Assembly: GCF_002797935.1 (NCBI RefSeq)
Contig: NZ_PGER01000001.1
Location: forward strand, 3,844,001 to 3,908,000
From: Flavobacterium sp. 1
GTDB lineage: Bacteria > Bacteroidota > Bacteroidia > Flavobacteriales > Flavobacteriaceae
Direction: 5' to 3'
Length of the DNA: 64,000 nucleotides
A model generated the notes under the pieces. That model made no database searches, was not told the origin of the DNA, and worked only from the letters and a program-made list of their open reading frames with translations. Position numbers and translations under genes: made by a program. Shown here piece after piece: positions 9,589-17,839 of this stretch (its first letter is position 1; each line of letters starts with the position of its first letter).

Positions 9589-9644
9589 GCTATTTAAATA
9601 AAATCTGAGGCGAATAAAATCTTATAATTGAACATTCTAAAACC

Positions 9645-10598
9645 ATGAAAAAAACTCTCCTGATTCTAATAAATGTGTTGTTTACCCTGAATTCTTTTTC
9701 TCAAAGTGACACCTTGAACGCACCTAAGGCAGTGCTGCCAAACGTTTACGCAGATCCTCATATTACTGCTTTCGGGAAGAAATTTTATATCTATCCAACG
9801 ACCGACGGTTCCGAAGGATGGAAATCCACCAGCTTTACTTGCTGGTCTTCCAAGGATTTGGTAAAATGGCAATACGAGAACGTAATCCTTGATTTACCCA
9901 AAGACATCAGCTGGGCCAAAGAACGGGCTTGGGCTCCAGCAATAGCTTTCAAAAACGGAAAATATTATTATTATTTTTCGGCAGACACAAATATTGGTGT
10001 GGCAGTTTCAGATAAACCAACAGGCCCTTTCAAAGATGCTTTGGGAGTTCCGCTAGCAAAAAAAGGCATGCTCAAAGGGCAAATGATAGATCCGATGGTT
10101 TTTGTTGACGACGACGGCTCGGCTTATTTATACTTTGGCCAAGGGAATTGCAATATGGTAAAACTGAACGATGATATGATTTCGTATGATGCCTCAAAAA
10201 TTATATCCATAAAGCCAAAAGGATATAATGAAGGTTCATTCGTATTTAAAAGAAATGGAAAATATTACTTGATGTGGTCGGAGTTTGACACCCGGGATCC
10301 AAGATATTCTGTTGCTTACGCCACTTCCGATTCACCTTTAGGACCTTTTACAAAAGCTGAAGGTTATCCGGTTTTAAAGGGTAAAGGCATCGTTAAAGGA
10401 GCTGGGCATCATTCGGTTGTAAAAGTTCCAGGCAAAGACGAATGGTACATTGCCTATCATCGTTTTAAAATTCCAGATGGCAACGGCTATAATCGGGAAA
10501 CCTGCATTTCTCCGATGAGGTTTGACAATGAAGGCAACATATTACCTGTTGATGTTTTCGAAAAAATTGAAGCTGTAAAAATTCAAGGTAAAGATTGA
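9645..10598 (+). CDS. Secreted GH43 arabinosidase/xylosidase
   Basis: An inverting GH43 five-bladed propeller enzyme of 317 residues with a signal peptide ending at NSFSQ (residue 20). The three GH43 acids are visible: base Asp37 (YADPHI), pKa modulator Asp149 (MIDPMV) and acid Glu196 (YNEGSF). It probably removes arabinofuranose or xylose from side chains. It is the last gene of the six-gene hydrolase operon and is followed by a small ACCGATT/AATCGGT hairpin with T-rich sequence. Confidence 0.83.
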   Translation: MKKTLLILINVLFTLNSFSQSDTLNAPKAVLPNVYADPHITAFGKKFYIYPTTDGSEGWKSTSFTCWSSKDLVKWQYENVILDLPKDISWAKERAWAPAIAFKNGKYYYYFSADTNIGVAVSDKPTGPFKDALGVPLAKKGMLKGQMIDPMVFVDDDGSAYLYFGQGNCNMVKLNDDMISYDASKIISIKPKGYNEGSFVFKRNGKYYLMWSEFDTRDPRYSVAYATSDSPLGPFTKAEGYPVLKGKGIVKGAGHHSVVKVPGKDEWYIAYHRFKIPDGNGYNRETCISPMRFDNEGNILPVDVFEKIEAVKIQGKD

Positions 10599-10607
10599 AT
10601 TTAATTT

Positions 10608-10623
10608 ACCGATTTTAATCGGT
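10608..10623 (+). terminator. Short hairpin after the hydrolase operon
   Basis: ACCGATT and AATCGGT arms with a TT loop, followed by T-rich sequence. It is a weak candidate terminator. Confidence 0.4.
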
Positions 10624-10686
10624 TTGTGATTCTTTTTCTTTAAATACCAGCTTAAACCCAGAAGTAAAAAAATGATATTTTCTTTT

Positions 10687-10740
10687 TTTGCTATTGTAAA
10701 AAAAATTTATCTATATTTGCAAATGTGTTTTTTACACTTA
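10687..10740 (+). promoter_or_regulatory. Promoter and candidate AraR operator 2 (transketolase operon)
   Basis: TTTG at 10687-10690, then 21 bases, then a perfect Bacteroidota -7 box TATATTTG (10712-10719), then CAAATGT-N7-ACACTTA (10720-10740) with no gap. Transcription would start within the operator. This is the best-formed promoter of the set. Confidence 0.72.
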
Positions 10741-10965
10741 TTATTTTATTCTTCCTTACACTCTCAAAAATAGCCTGTTATTCAACGAGACGAATCAACA
10801 TCAGAATAAAATAATAGACTCTTATAAATTGAATAAAGCGGTTAAACAAAACTGCTTTATATTATAAAATCGTTTATAAAAGATTTTGGGGAAAATAAAA
10901 TGGTTTATCAAAACCATAACCAAAAACTGCCAATACTGTTATTAAAAAAATTAACACCATATATT
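10741..10965 (+). other. Long structured 5' leader of the transketolase mRNA
   Basis: If transcription starts near 10726, the leader is about 240 bases, longer than the other leaders under this motif. It holds an 11-bp hairpin (ATAAAGCGGTT / AACTGCTTTAT, about 10832-10861) and a second one (ATGGTTT / AAACCAT) around the in-frame ATG at 10900. No known riboswitch was recognised. Confidence 0.35.
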
Positions 10966-13020
10966 ATGAACCAAAAAATTGACAATTTAGCCGCAGACAA
11001 CATAAGAGCGCTGGCTATATCTATGGTAGAAAAAGCAAATTCAGGACACCCGGGCGGTGCCATGGGAGGCGCTGATTTTATGCATATTTTATACACTGAA
11101 TACTTAGATTTTGACCCAACCCAGATGGACTGGCCATTCAGAGACCGTTTCTTTATGGATGCGGGACACTTATCGGCTTTGATGTATGCACAATACTATT
11201 TATTAGGAAACTATAAAAAAGAAGACGTACAGCAGTTCAGACAATGGGGTTCGGTAACGCCGGGACATCCTGAAGTTGATGTTTTAAGAGGAATCGAAAA
11301 CACCTCGGGACCATTGGGACAAGGGCATGCAATGGGTGTTGGAGCTGCCATCGCTGCTAAATTTCTTGATGCCAGATTCAAAGGACTTTTTGAACATAAA
11401 ATATACGGTTTTATCACTGACGGAGGGGTTCAGGAAGAGATTTCGCAGGGAGCAGGAAGAATCGCGGGACATTTGGGATTGAACAATTTTATCATGTTCT
11501 ATGATTCAAATGATGTGCAGCTTTCTTCTATGACCGATGAAGTGACTTCAGAAGATACTGCCATGAAATACAGAGCTTGGGGATGGAACGTAATCACGAT
11601 AGACGGACACGACCATTCGGAAATCCGAAAAGCATTGGATGCAGCCAACCAAGAAACCGAAAGACCAACCTTGATCATCGGAAAAACGATTATGGGCAAA
11701 GGCTGTGTTACTGCTGACGGCTCTATGTATGAAGGCGAATGCGAACTGCACGGAAAACCTATTGGTGACACCAAAGCTGATTACATCAAAACATTGCTGA
11801 ACCTCAAAGCCAATCCAGAAGATCCTTTTGCCATTTTTGAAGATGTAACTTCACATTATGCTGCTATTTTGTCCAAAAAAGCAGAAAAAGCTTCTGTCAA
11901 AAAACAGAAAATTGCCCAATGGGAGAATGAAAATCCGGCATTGGCACAAAAAATGGAATTGTTTTTATCCGGAAAATTACCCGAATTGGATTTAAGCAGT
12001 GTGGCTCAAAAACCAAATGCAGCGACTAGAGATGCTTCGTCTGCAGTGCTGGCCTATTTGGCTGAAAATGTTGAAAACATTATCGTTTCTTCGGCAGATT
12101 TATCCAACAGCGACAAAACGGACGGTTTCCTGAAAAAATCATCTGTTTTGCAAAAAAATAATTTCAGCGGCGCCTTTCTGCAGGCTGGAGTTGCCGAATT
12201 AACCATGACATCAATTGCCAACGGTATTGCGCTGCATGGCGGTGTAGTTCCGGTAGTGGCGACATTTTTTGTGTTTTCAGATTATATGAAACCGGCTATC
12301 CGATTGGCTGCCATTCAGGAACTTCCAGTAAAATATGTCCTGACGCACGACTCGTTCCGAGTGGGAGAAGACGGGCCAACGCACCAGCCTATTGAGCAGG
12401 AAGCGCAAATGCGTTTATTGGAAAAAGTAAAAAACCATTCGGGACACCAAAGTCTGCTTGCTCTGCGCCCTGCCGATGCCATCGAGACTTCTGTGGCTTG
12501 GGATATGGCTTTGAAAAACACCAAAACGCCAACGGCTTTAATCCTTTCCAGACAAGGGATAAAAGATATTCCAGCTGCTAAAACTTCAAGATATGATGAA
12601 GCAGCGGGAGCTAAAAAAGGCGGTTATTTGGTGAAAGAAACTGCAAATCCAGACATCACCTTAATTGCAAACGGATCGGAAGTTTCAACGCTTATCGATG
12701 CTGCCGTGATTTTGGAAAAAGAACAAGGTCTAAAAATAAACATCGCTTCCATTATTTCCGAAGGCTTATTTAAATCACAGTCTAAATCATATCAAGAAAG
12801 CATTATCCCGAAAGGAAAACTGGTTTTCGGACTTACTGCAGGACTTCCTGTAAATCTTGAAGGCTTGATTGGCGATAGCGGAAAAATAATTGGATTAGAT
12901 CATTTTGGCTATTCTGCACCGGCTGCCGTTTTGGATGAAAAATTTGGATTTACAAGCCAAAGCGTTTGTGTTGAAATAGTAAAATATATTGAGGAAAGTG
13001 CTCAGATATTGAGCAATTAA
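10966..13020 (+). CDS. tkt: Transketolase
   Basis: A thiamine-diphosphate enzyme moving two-carbon units between D-xylulose-5-phosphate and aldose phosphates in the cytosolic pentose phosphate pathway. It is a full-length single chain of 684 residues. The start at 10966 (MNQKIDNLAADNIRALA) is preferred over 10900, which would add 22 unlike residues. The SGHPGGAMGGADF, GHAMGVGAAIAAK and VRVGEDGPTHQPIEQ-like (FRVGEDGPTHQP) signatures are all present. It is followed by the transaldolase-like gene. Placement under operator 2 fits its job: it consumes the xylulose-5-phosphate made by AraB, AraD and AraA. Confidence 0.95.
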   Translation: MNQKIDNLAADNIRALAISMVEKANSGHPGGAMGGADFMHILYTEYLDFDPTQMDWPFRDRFFMDAGHLSALMYAQYYLLGNYKKEDVQQFRQWGSVTPGHPEVDVLRGIENTSGPLGQGHAMGVGAAIAAKFLDARFKGLFEHKIYGFITDGGVQEEISQGAGRIAGHLGLNNFIMFYDSNDVQLSSMTDEVTSEDTAMKYRAWGWNVITIDGHDHSEIRKALDAANQETERPTLIIGKTIMGKGCVTADGSMYEGECELHGKPIGDTKADYIKTLLNLKANPEDPFAIFEDVTSHYAAILSKKAEKASVKKQKIAQWENENPALAQKMELFLSGKLPELDLSSVAQKPNAATRDASSAVLAYLAENVENIIVSSADLSNSDKTDGFLKKSSVLQKNNFSGAFLQAGVAELTMTSIANGIALHGGVVPVVATFFVFSDYMKPAIRLAAIQELPVKYVLTHDSFRVGEDGPTHQPIEQEAQMRLLEKVKNHSGHQSLLALRPADAIETSVAWDMALKNTKTPTALILSRQGIKDIPAAKTSRYDEAAGAKKGGYLVKETANPDITLIANGSEVSTLIDAAVILEKEQGLKINIASIISEGLFKSQSKSYQESIIPKGKLVFGLTAGLPVNLEGLIGDSGKIIGLDHFGYSAPAAVLDEKFGFTSQSVCVEIVKYIEESAQILSN

Positions 13021-13027
13021 GATATTA

Positions 13028-13140
13028 AAATTCTGAGATACTAAGCAAAAAACTTAGAATTTTAGTATCTCAGAAACTTAGCAGCTTCAAAAAAAATTAA
13101 AAACTTAGAATCTTAGAAACTTAGATTCTTTAAAAAACAA
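13028..13140. repeat. Inverted repeat built from TTAGAATCTTAG words
   Basis: A 12-bp stem (CTGAGATACTAA / TTAGTATCTCAG, within 13034-13075) is followed by repeats of CTTAGAA/ACTTAG words. A related tract occurs at about 29097-29192. It is probably a dispersed intergenic repeat rather than a classic terminator. Confidence 0.5.
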
Positions 13141-13145
13141 AAACT

Positions 13146-13802
13146 ATGAAATTTTTTATCGATACAGCAAATTTAAAAGACATCAAAGAAGCCAATGATT
13201 TAGGAGTATTGGACGGTGTAACCACAAACCCTTCACTAATGGCGAAAGAAGGAATCACAGGAGCCGACAATATCATTGCGCATTATGTGAAAATATGTGA
13301 ATTGGTTGATGGCGACGTAAGCGCCGAAGTGATTTCGACTGATTTTGCAGGAATGGTTGCCGAAGGAGAAAAATTGGCAGCATTGCATCCTCAAATCGTG
13401 GTTAAAATTCCAATGATTAAAGACGGAATAAAAGCCATCAAATATTTTTCAAACAAAGGGATCAGAACCAACTGTACATTAGTATTCTCTGCAGGTCAGG
13501 CATTACTTGCCGCCAAAGCTGGTGCAACTTATGTATCACCATTTATCGGAAGGCTTGATGATATTTCTACAGACGGACTGCAGCTGATTGAAGACATCAA
13601 ATTGGTTTATGACAATTATGGTTATGAGACTCAAATACTTGCAGCTTCTGTGCGTCACGTCATGCATATTATAAATTGTGCCAAAATTGGTGCTGATGTA
13701 ATTACTGGACCATTGAGTGCAATCGAAGGTTTACTAAAACACCCGCTTACCGACAGCGGATTGGCAACTTTCTTGGCGGATTACCAAAAAGGAAATAGTT
13801 AG
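13146..13802 (+). CDS. Transaldolase / fructose-6-phosphate aldolase (TalC/FSA type)
   Basis: A small class I aldolase of 218 residues. The family either transfers dihydroxyacetone units (transaldolase) or cleaves fructose-6-phosphate. The N-terminus [16 protein letters not shown] and TTNPSLM are hallmarks, and the Schiff-base lysine is Lys87 in VVKIPM. Standing directly after transketolase in an arabinose-controlled unit, it most likely acts as the transaldolase of the non-oxidative pentose phosphate pathway. Sequence alone does not separate the two activities. Confidence 0.9.
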   Translation: MKFFIDTANLKDIKEANDLGVLDGVTTNPSLMAKEGITGADNIIAHYVKICELVDGDVSAEVISTDFAGMVAEGEKLAALHPQIVVKIPMIKDGIKAIKYFSNKGIRTNCTLVFSAGQALLAAKAGATYVSPFIGRLDDISTDGLQLIEDIKLVYDNYGYETQILAASVRHVMHIINCAKIGADVITGPLSAIEGLLKHPLTDSGLATFLADYQKGNS

Positions 13803-13872
13803 AACTAAAATACCTTTAAAAAAGACTCCCTTAGTCTATCTAATACATATTCTTGTATTATGTCTATGTAAT

Positions 13873-13906
13873 AAAATAATAGGGCAATCAATTGTCCTAT
13901 TATTTT
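13873..13906 (+). terminator. Intrinsic terminator of the transketolase/transaldolase operon
   Basis: A 16-bp stem (starting AAAATAATAGG, ending CCTATTATTTT, with one G-T pair) around a 2-base loop, followed by an A/T-rich tail. Confidence 0.7.
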
Positions 13907-13960
13907 ATATTAGCCCTTCATCATTTTTTCAAGACTAGATCATAACCATAAATCAGCAAA

Positions 13961-16402
13961 ATGAAAAACATATTATCCTCCTTGATTATCATGTGCTTTT
14001 GTTTAAGCGGTCACGCTCAAAATTTCCAAAAAACAAGTCATGGGATTAAAACTGTTGCCAATGGCAATACTGTTGAAATACAATTTTATAGTCCGTCTAT
14101 TGTGAGAGTCATCAAATTCCCTGTAGGTAAATCTTCTTACTCAAAAGAAAGTCTTTCAGTAGTTTTAAATCCTTCTCAAACAACTTTTACAGCCAAAGAA
14201 GACAACAAATTTATACTCTTAAAATCAGATAAATTAAACATAACAATAAATGCTTCGTCTGGAGATATAACATTTGGGTCAGCTTCAGGAAAGCCACTGT
14301 TAAAAGAAAAACCTGAGGGAACAAAATTTGTCCCTTTTAACGATGCCGGAGTTAATACGTATAATGTGTATCAATCCTTCAGTTTAGATAAAGAGGAACC
14401 TATCTATGGTTTGGGTCAGCATCCAAGAGCTGATTTAAACCAAAGAAACCAAAAATATCATCTGGAACAGGGAAATACTGACGATGCTGTAACCTTTTTC
14501 CAATCCGTAAAAGGTTATGGACTGTATTGGGACAACTATTCTCCGACCGAATTTACGGATGATACAAACGAAACCTCTTTTAAATCAGAAGTTGGAGATG
14601 CTGTAGACTACTATTTTATGTATGGAGGCAATGCTGATGGAGTAATTGCCAATATGAGAGAACTAACGGGTAATGCTCCAATGTTTCCATTATGGACATA
14701 TGGTTTTTGGCAGAGTAGAGAACGTTATAAAAGTCAGAATGAAATAGTAAATGTGGTAAAAAAATACCGCGAGCTGGGAGTTCCACTGGATGGTATTATT
14801 CAGGATTGGCAATATTGGGGTAATAATTATCTATGGAATGCCATGGATTTCTTAAATCCAGAATTTTCGGATCCTAAAAGAATGATAGAAGATATTCATG
14901 GTCTTAATGCCCATATGATAATTTCGATTTGGTCATCTTTCGGACCAGAGACCAAACAGTACAAGGAAATGAACAAAAAAGGAATGCTTTTTAATATAAG
15001 AACTTGGCCTGAATCGGGCATAGAGACTTGGCCTCCTAATCTTGATTATCCTTCGGGGGTAAGGGTATATGACCCTTATAACCCTGAAGCACGCGATATT
15101 TACTGGAAATATGCCAACGCCAGTTTGTTTGCCAGAGGCATCGACGGATGGTGGATGGATTCAACAGAACCCGACCATTTTGGAGCAAAACAGGAAGATT
15201 ATGATACCCAAACATATCTAGGCTCATTCCGTAAAGTACGTAATGCCTTCCCGCTGATGACTGTAGGCGGTGTGTATGACCATCAGCGCAAAACTACTTC
15301 TGACAAACGCGTATTTATCCTAACTAGGTCTGCCTTTGCGGGGCAACAACGTTATGGAGCCAATACATGGTCAGGTGACACAGGTTCTAGTTGGGAAACA
15401 CTTCGCAATCAGATACCGGCTGGTTTAAATTTTACACTTTCTGGAATTCCGAATTGGAATTCGGATATAGGTGGTTTTTTTGCAGGAGCATATAATACCG
15501 GAAACGGAGGAACAGGCTCTAAAAACCCTTTATTTCAGGAACTATATGTTCGCTGGATCCAGTTCGGCACCTTTAATGCTATGATGCGTTCGCATGGTAC
15601 AGATGTCCCGAGGGAAATATATCAATTTGGGAAAAAAGGTGAACCTATATATGATGCTATAGATAAATTCATCAACCTGCGTTATGCATTATTGCCATAT
15701 ATCTATTCTACTTCATGGGAAGTTACCAACAAACAGTCTAGTTTTATGCGTGCTCTTTTTATGGATTTTGCAAATGACAAAAAAGTTTGGAATATTAATA
15801 ATCAGTACATGTTTGGTAAATCCATTCTTGTAGCTCCAATTGTCCAAGCCCAATATACTCCAGAAACTATAGTAAAAGTAAATGAAGAAACTGGATGGGA
15901 TAAACAGGATTCTAAAGGAAATGATGCAAAAACCACTGTAGACTTTACTTCAGAAAAAACAAATAAAGTATATCTGCCTGAAGGTACTGTTTGGTACGAC
16001 TACTGGACAAATGAGAAGTTTAATGGCGGTCAAGAAATTACAAGAAAAACGGCAATTGACATGATTCCACTTTATATTAAGGCGGGAGCCATAATTCCTC
16101 TGGGGCCACAAGTACAATATGCAACTGAGAAAAAATGGGATAATCTTGAAATAAAAGTATATCCTGGTGCAGACGGCACTTTTACACTCTATGAAGACGA
16201 GTTTGACAACTACAATTATGAGAAAGGAGCATACACGGAAATAGAATTTTTATGGAGTGATGCATCGCAAAAATTAACTATTGCCAATAGAAAAGGATCA
16301 TACAAAGGAATGCTTCTAAATAGAAAATTTACTATTATACTGTCTTCTGGACAAAAAAAAGCAGTAAATTATGATGGTAAAAAAACAGTAGTGAAATTTT
16401 AG
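13961..16402 (+). CDS. Secreted GH31 alpha-glycosidase
   Basis: A retaining alpha-glycosidase of family GH31 (alpha-xylosidase, alpha-glucosidase and relatives), 813 residues, with a signal peptide ending at GHAQ (residue 20). There is an N-terminal beta-sandwich (about 25-235), then a TIM barrel. The nucleophile is Asp400 in WWMDSTEP, the acid/base Asp473 in WSGDTGSSW, and PIYGLGQHPRADLNQR precedes the barrel. The substrate is not evident. In a pectin or hemicellulose setting alpha-xylosidase is plausible. Unlike its neighbours it has no copy of the 21-bp operator upstream and sits between two terminators, so it is either separately regulated or read through. Confidence 0.85.
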   Translation: MKNILSSLIIMCFCLSGHAQNFQKTSHGIKTVANGNTVEIQFYSPSIVRVIKFPVGKSSYSKESLSVVLNPSQTTFTAKEDNKFILLKSDKLNITINASSGDITFGSASGKPLLKEKPEGTKFVPFNDAGVNTYNVYQSFSLDKEEPIYGLGQHPRADLNQRNQKYHLEQGNTDDAVTFFQSVKGYGLYWDNYSPTEFTDDTNETSFKSEVGDAVDYYFMYGGNADGVIANMRELTGNAPMFPLWTYGFWQSRERYKSQNEIVNVVKKYRELGVPLDGIIQDWQYWGNNYLWNAMDFLNPEFSDPKRMIEDIHGLNAHMIISIWSSFGPETKQYKEMNKKGMLFNIRTWPESGIETWPPNLDYPSGVRVYDPYNPEARDIYWKYANASLFARGIDGWWMDSTEPDHFGAKQEDYDTQTYLGSFRKVRNAFPLMTVGGVYDHQRKTTSDKRVFILTRSAFAGQQRYGANTWSGDTGSSWETLRNQIPAGLNFTLSGIPNWNSDIGGFFAGAYNTGNGGTGSKNPLFQELYVRWIQFGTFNAMMRSHGTDVPREIYQFGKKGEPIYDAIDKFINLRYALLPYIYSTSWEVTNKQSSFMRALFMDFANDKKVWNINNQYMFGKSILVAPIVQAQYTPETIVKVNEETGWDKQDSKGNDAKTTVDFTSEKTNKVYLPEGTVWYDYWTNEKFNGGQEITRKTAIDMIPLYIKAGAIIPLGPQVQYATEKKWDNLEIKVYPGADGTFTLYEDEFDNYNYEKGAYTEIEFLWSDASQKLTIANRKGSYKGMLLNRKFTIILSSGQKKAVNYDGKKTVVKF

Positions 16403-16469
16403 ATTACACAGTAAAAAAAAAATGTAACCTGAGTTTTTTCATTTTTTAAAACTTAAATTTTGTCCAACA

Positions 16470-16506
16470 AAAAAAGGAAGTTTCTTCGATAGAAACTTCC
16501 TTTTTT
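16470..16506. terminator. Bidirectional terminator between GH31 and araR-like genes
   Basis: An AAAAAAGGAAGTTTCT arm and its complement ending in TTTTTT (16491-16506) lie between two convergent genes, with A runs on one side and T runs on the other, so it can serve both strands. Confidence 0.8.
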
Positions 16507-16540
16507 ATTTATTTCAGGAATTAAAACTAATTAACTCTTC

Positions 16541-17230
16541 TTAAAAATTTATAGCAAAATCATTCAAGAGTTTAGCATCATATTTCTCTTTGTCAAAAGT
16601 ATAGAGATAAGAACCTTTTCTTGATGATGTCATGTCTTTCTCATCCAATTTTATCAGGATATCCAATGAATTTATTTTGCTGATAAAATTTCTCTTATCA
16701 ATTTCTTTGTCCAAAATCGATTCATACAGTTTAAGCAGCTGGCTCATTTTGAATTTTTCGGGCAAAAGTTCAAAACCAACTGGTTTCATAGATGTTCTGT
16801 AACGTAATCTTCTAATCGCATGGGCTAACATCTTATCGTGGTCAAAAATCAATTTTGGCACTTCAGAAACACTAAACCATTTGGCATGATAATTCTGAAT
16901 CAATTCAGCATTATGGTTTTCAATATTTATCAAAGCATAATAAGCAACCGAAATTGTTCTTTCAACCGGATCACGGTCAATTTCACTATACGTGTAAAGC
17001 TGTTCCATATAAATATCATTAAATCCTGTATAGGTATTTAAGACCCTAATGGCAGCATCATCTAATACCTCTTCTTTCTTAAGAAATCCTCCCATTAATG
17101 ACCATTTTCCTTTTTCGGGTTCAAAATCCCTTTTAATCAAAAGAATTTTCAACCCTCCTTCATCAAATCCAAAGATGATACAATCGACCGCTAAAAGAAC
17201 TTTATCTTCAGTACTATAACTATTTAACAT
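16541..17230 (-). CDS. araR: Nudix-family transcriptional regulator, AraR-like
   Basis: Resembles AraR (BT0354) of Bacteroides thetaiotaomicron, an L-arabinose-responsive repressor made of a non-catalytic Nudix domain plus a C-terminal winged helix. It is 229 residues. The Nudix-like part is 1-145 (KGKWSLMGGFLKKEE), but the box is broken: the usual REUxEExG reads RVLNTYTG (residues 62-69), removing the catalytic glutamates. Residues about 150-229 (KMSQLLKLYESIL, RNFISKIN) fit the DNA-binding domain. It is divergent from the susC operon and carries its own operator copy (17289-17309), implying self-control. The effector is inferred from the family and from the surrounding araBDA genes. Confidence 0.87.
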   Translation of the reverse strand: MLNSYSTEDKVLLAVDCIIFGFDEGGLKILLIKRDFEPEKGKWSLMGGFLKKEEVLDDAAIRVLNTYTGFNDIYMEQLYTYSEIDRDPVERTISVAYYALINIENHNAELIQNYHAKWFSVSEVPKLIFDHDKMLAHAIRRLRYRTSMKPVGFELLPEKFKMSQLLKLYESILDKEIDKRNFISKINSLDILIKLDEKDMTSSRKGSYLYTFDKEKYDAKLLNDFAINF

Positions 17231-17252
17231 ATTTACATTTATATATAAGCTG

Positions 17253-17309
17253 TAAATATAAGAACTTCCTCAAAACTACCAAATTAATTTAGTGTGGTTT
17301 ACACACTAA
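17253..17309 (-). promoter_or_regulatory. araR promoter with candidate autoregulatory operator 3
   Basis: On the minus strand TTAGTGT-N7-ACACTAA (17309-17289) has perfect 7-bp arms. Downstream come TTTG (17283-17280), 19 bases, and a -7 box TATATTTA (17260-17253). Here the operator sits just upstream of the -33 box rather than after the -7 box. Confidence 0.6.
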
Positions 17310-17761
17310 TACTGGTAAAACCACATAAAACACATCTTAAGTTATTGATTATCTGAATTTTTAATTAAAATTACAGCTTTTTTCACAATAGATTAAGTAC
17401 TCAATCAAACAATCAAATTTGTAATAAAACATCCAACTACAGACTGCTTTTCGAACATAAAAGATATAATTAAGTGTTAAAAATACATTTAAAGATGTTT
17501 TTTATCACTTTTTAAGAGCAAAAAAGGAATGATTTCACATTTATTTAACAGGTTAAATACTATTTTTTTTAATAAAAATTTAAGAAATAAAAAAAAAGTT
17601 GAATCGGTCAAAAAAAATCATTTAAAAACATAATGTATTGATTTTCAATGTATTAATTATTTCGAAAACGTTTTTTGTTTCTAAAAAATACACATATTCT
17701 TTCATTTTCAGAAATATTTTAGGATATCCATTTTTTTTTCCGTCTTTTTTTATCAGATTAA
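17310..17761. other. AT-rich intergenic region between araR and susC
   Basis: No gene is supported. It is very A/T rich with long A and T runs. The AATCGGTCAAAA word (about 17602-17613) recalls the direct repeat at 207-240. Confidence 0.5.
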
Positions 17762-17815
17762 TTTGTTTTTATGCTTTTTTTTTATTTAAATTTACAAATG
17801 TAAAAACTACACTTA
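17762..17815 (+). promoter_or_regulatory. Promoter and candidate AraR operator 4 (susC operon)
   Basis: TTTG (17762-17765), 21 bases, -7 box TAAATTTA (17787-17794), then CAAATGT-N7-ACACTTA (17795-17815) directly abutting. The layout is the same as at the transketolase promoter. The leader to the susC ATG would be about 40 bases. Confidence 0.7.
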
Positions 17816-17839
17816 TAATTAACCCAAAATGCAATCAGT

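Noticed and set aside
16541..17230. Active Nudix hydrolase
   Set aside because: The catalytic REUxEE residues are replaced, and the C-terminal extension and autoregulatory operator fit a regulator.
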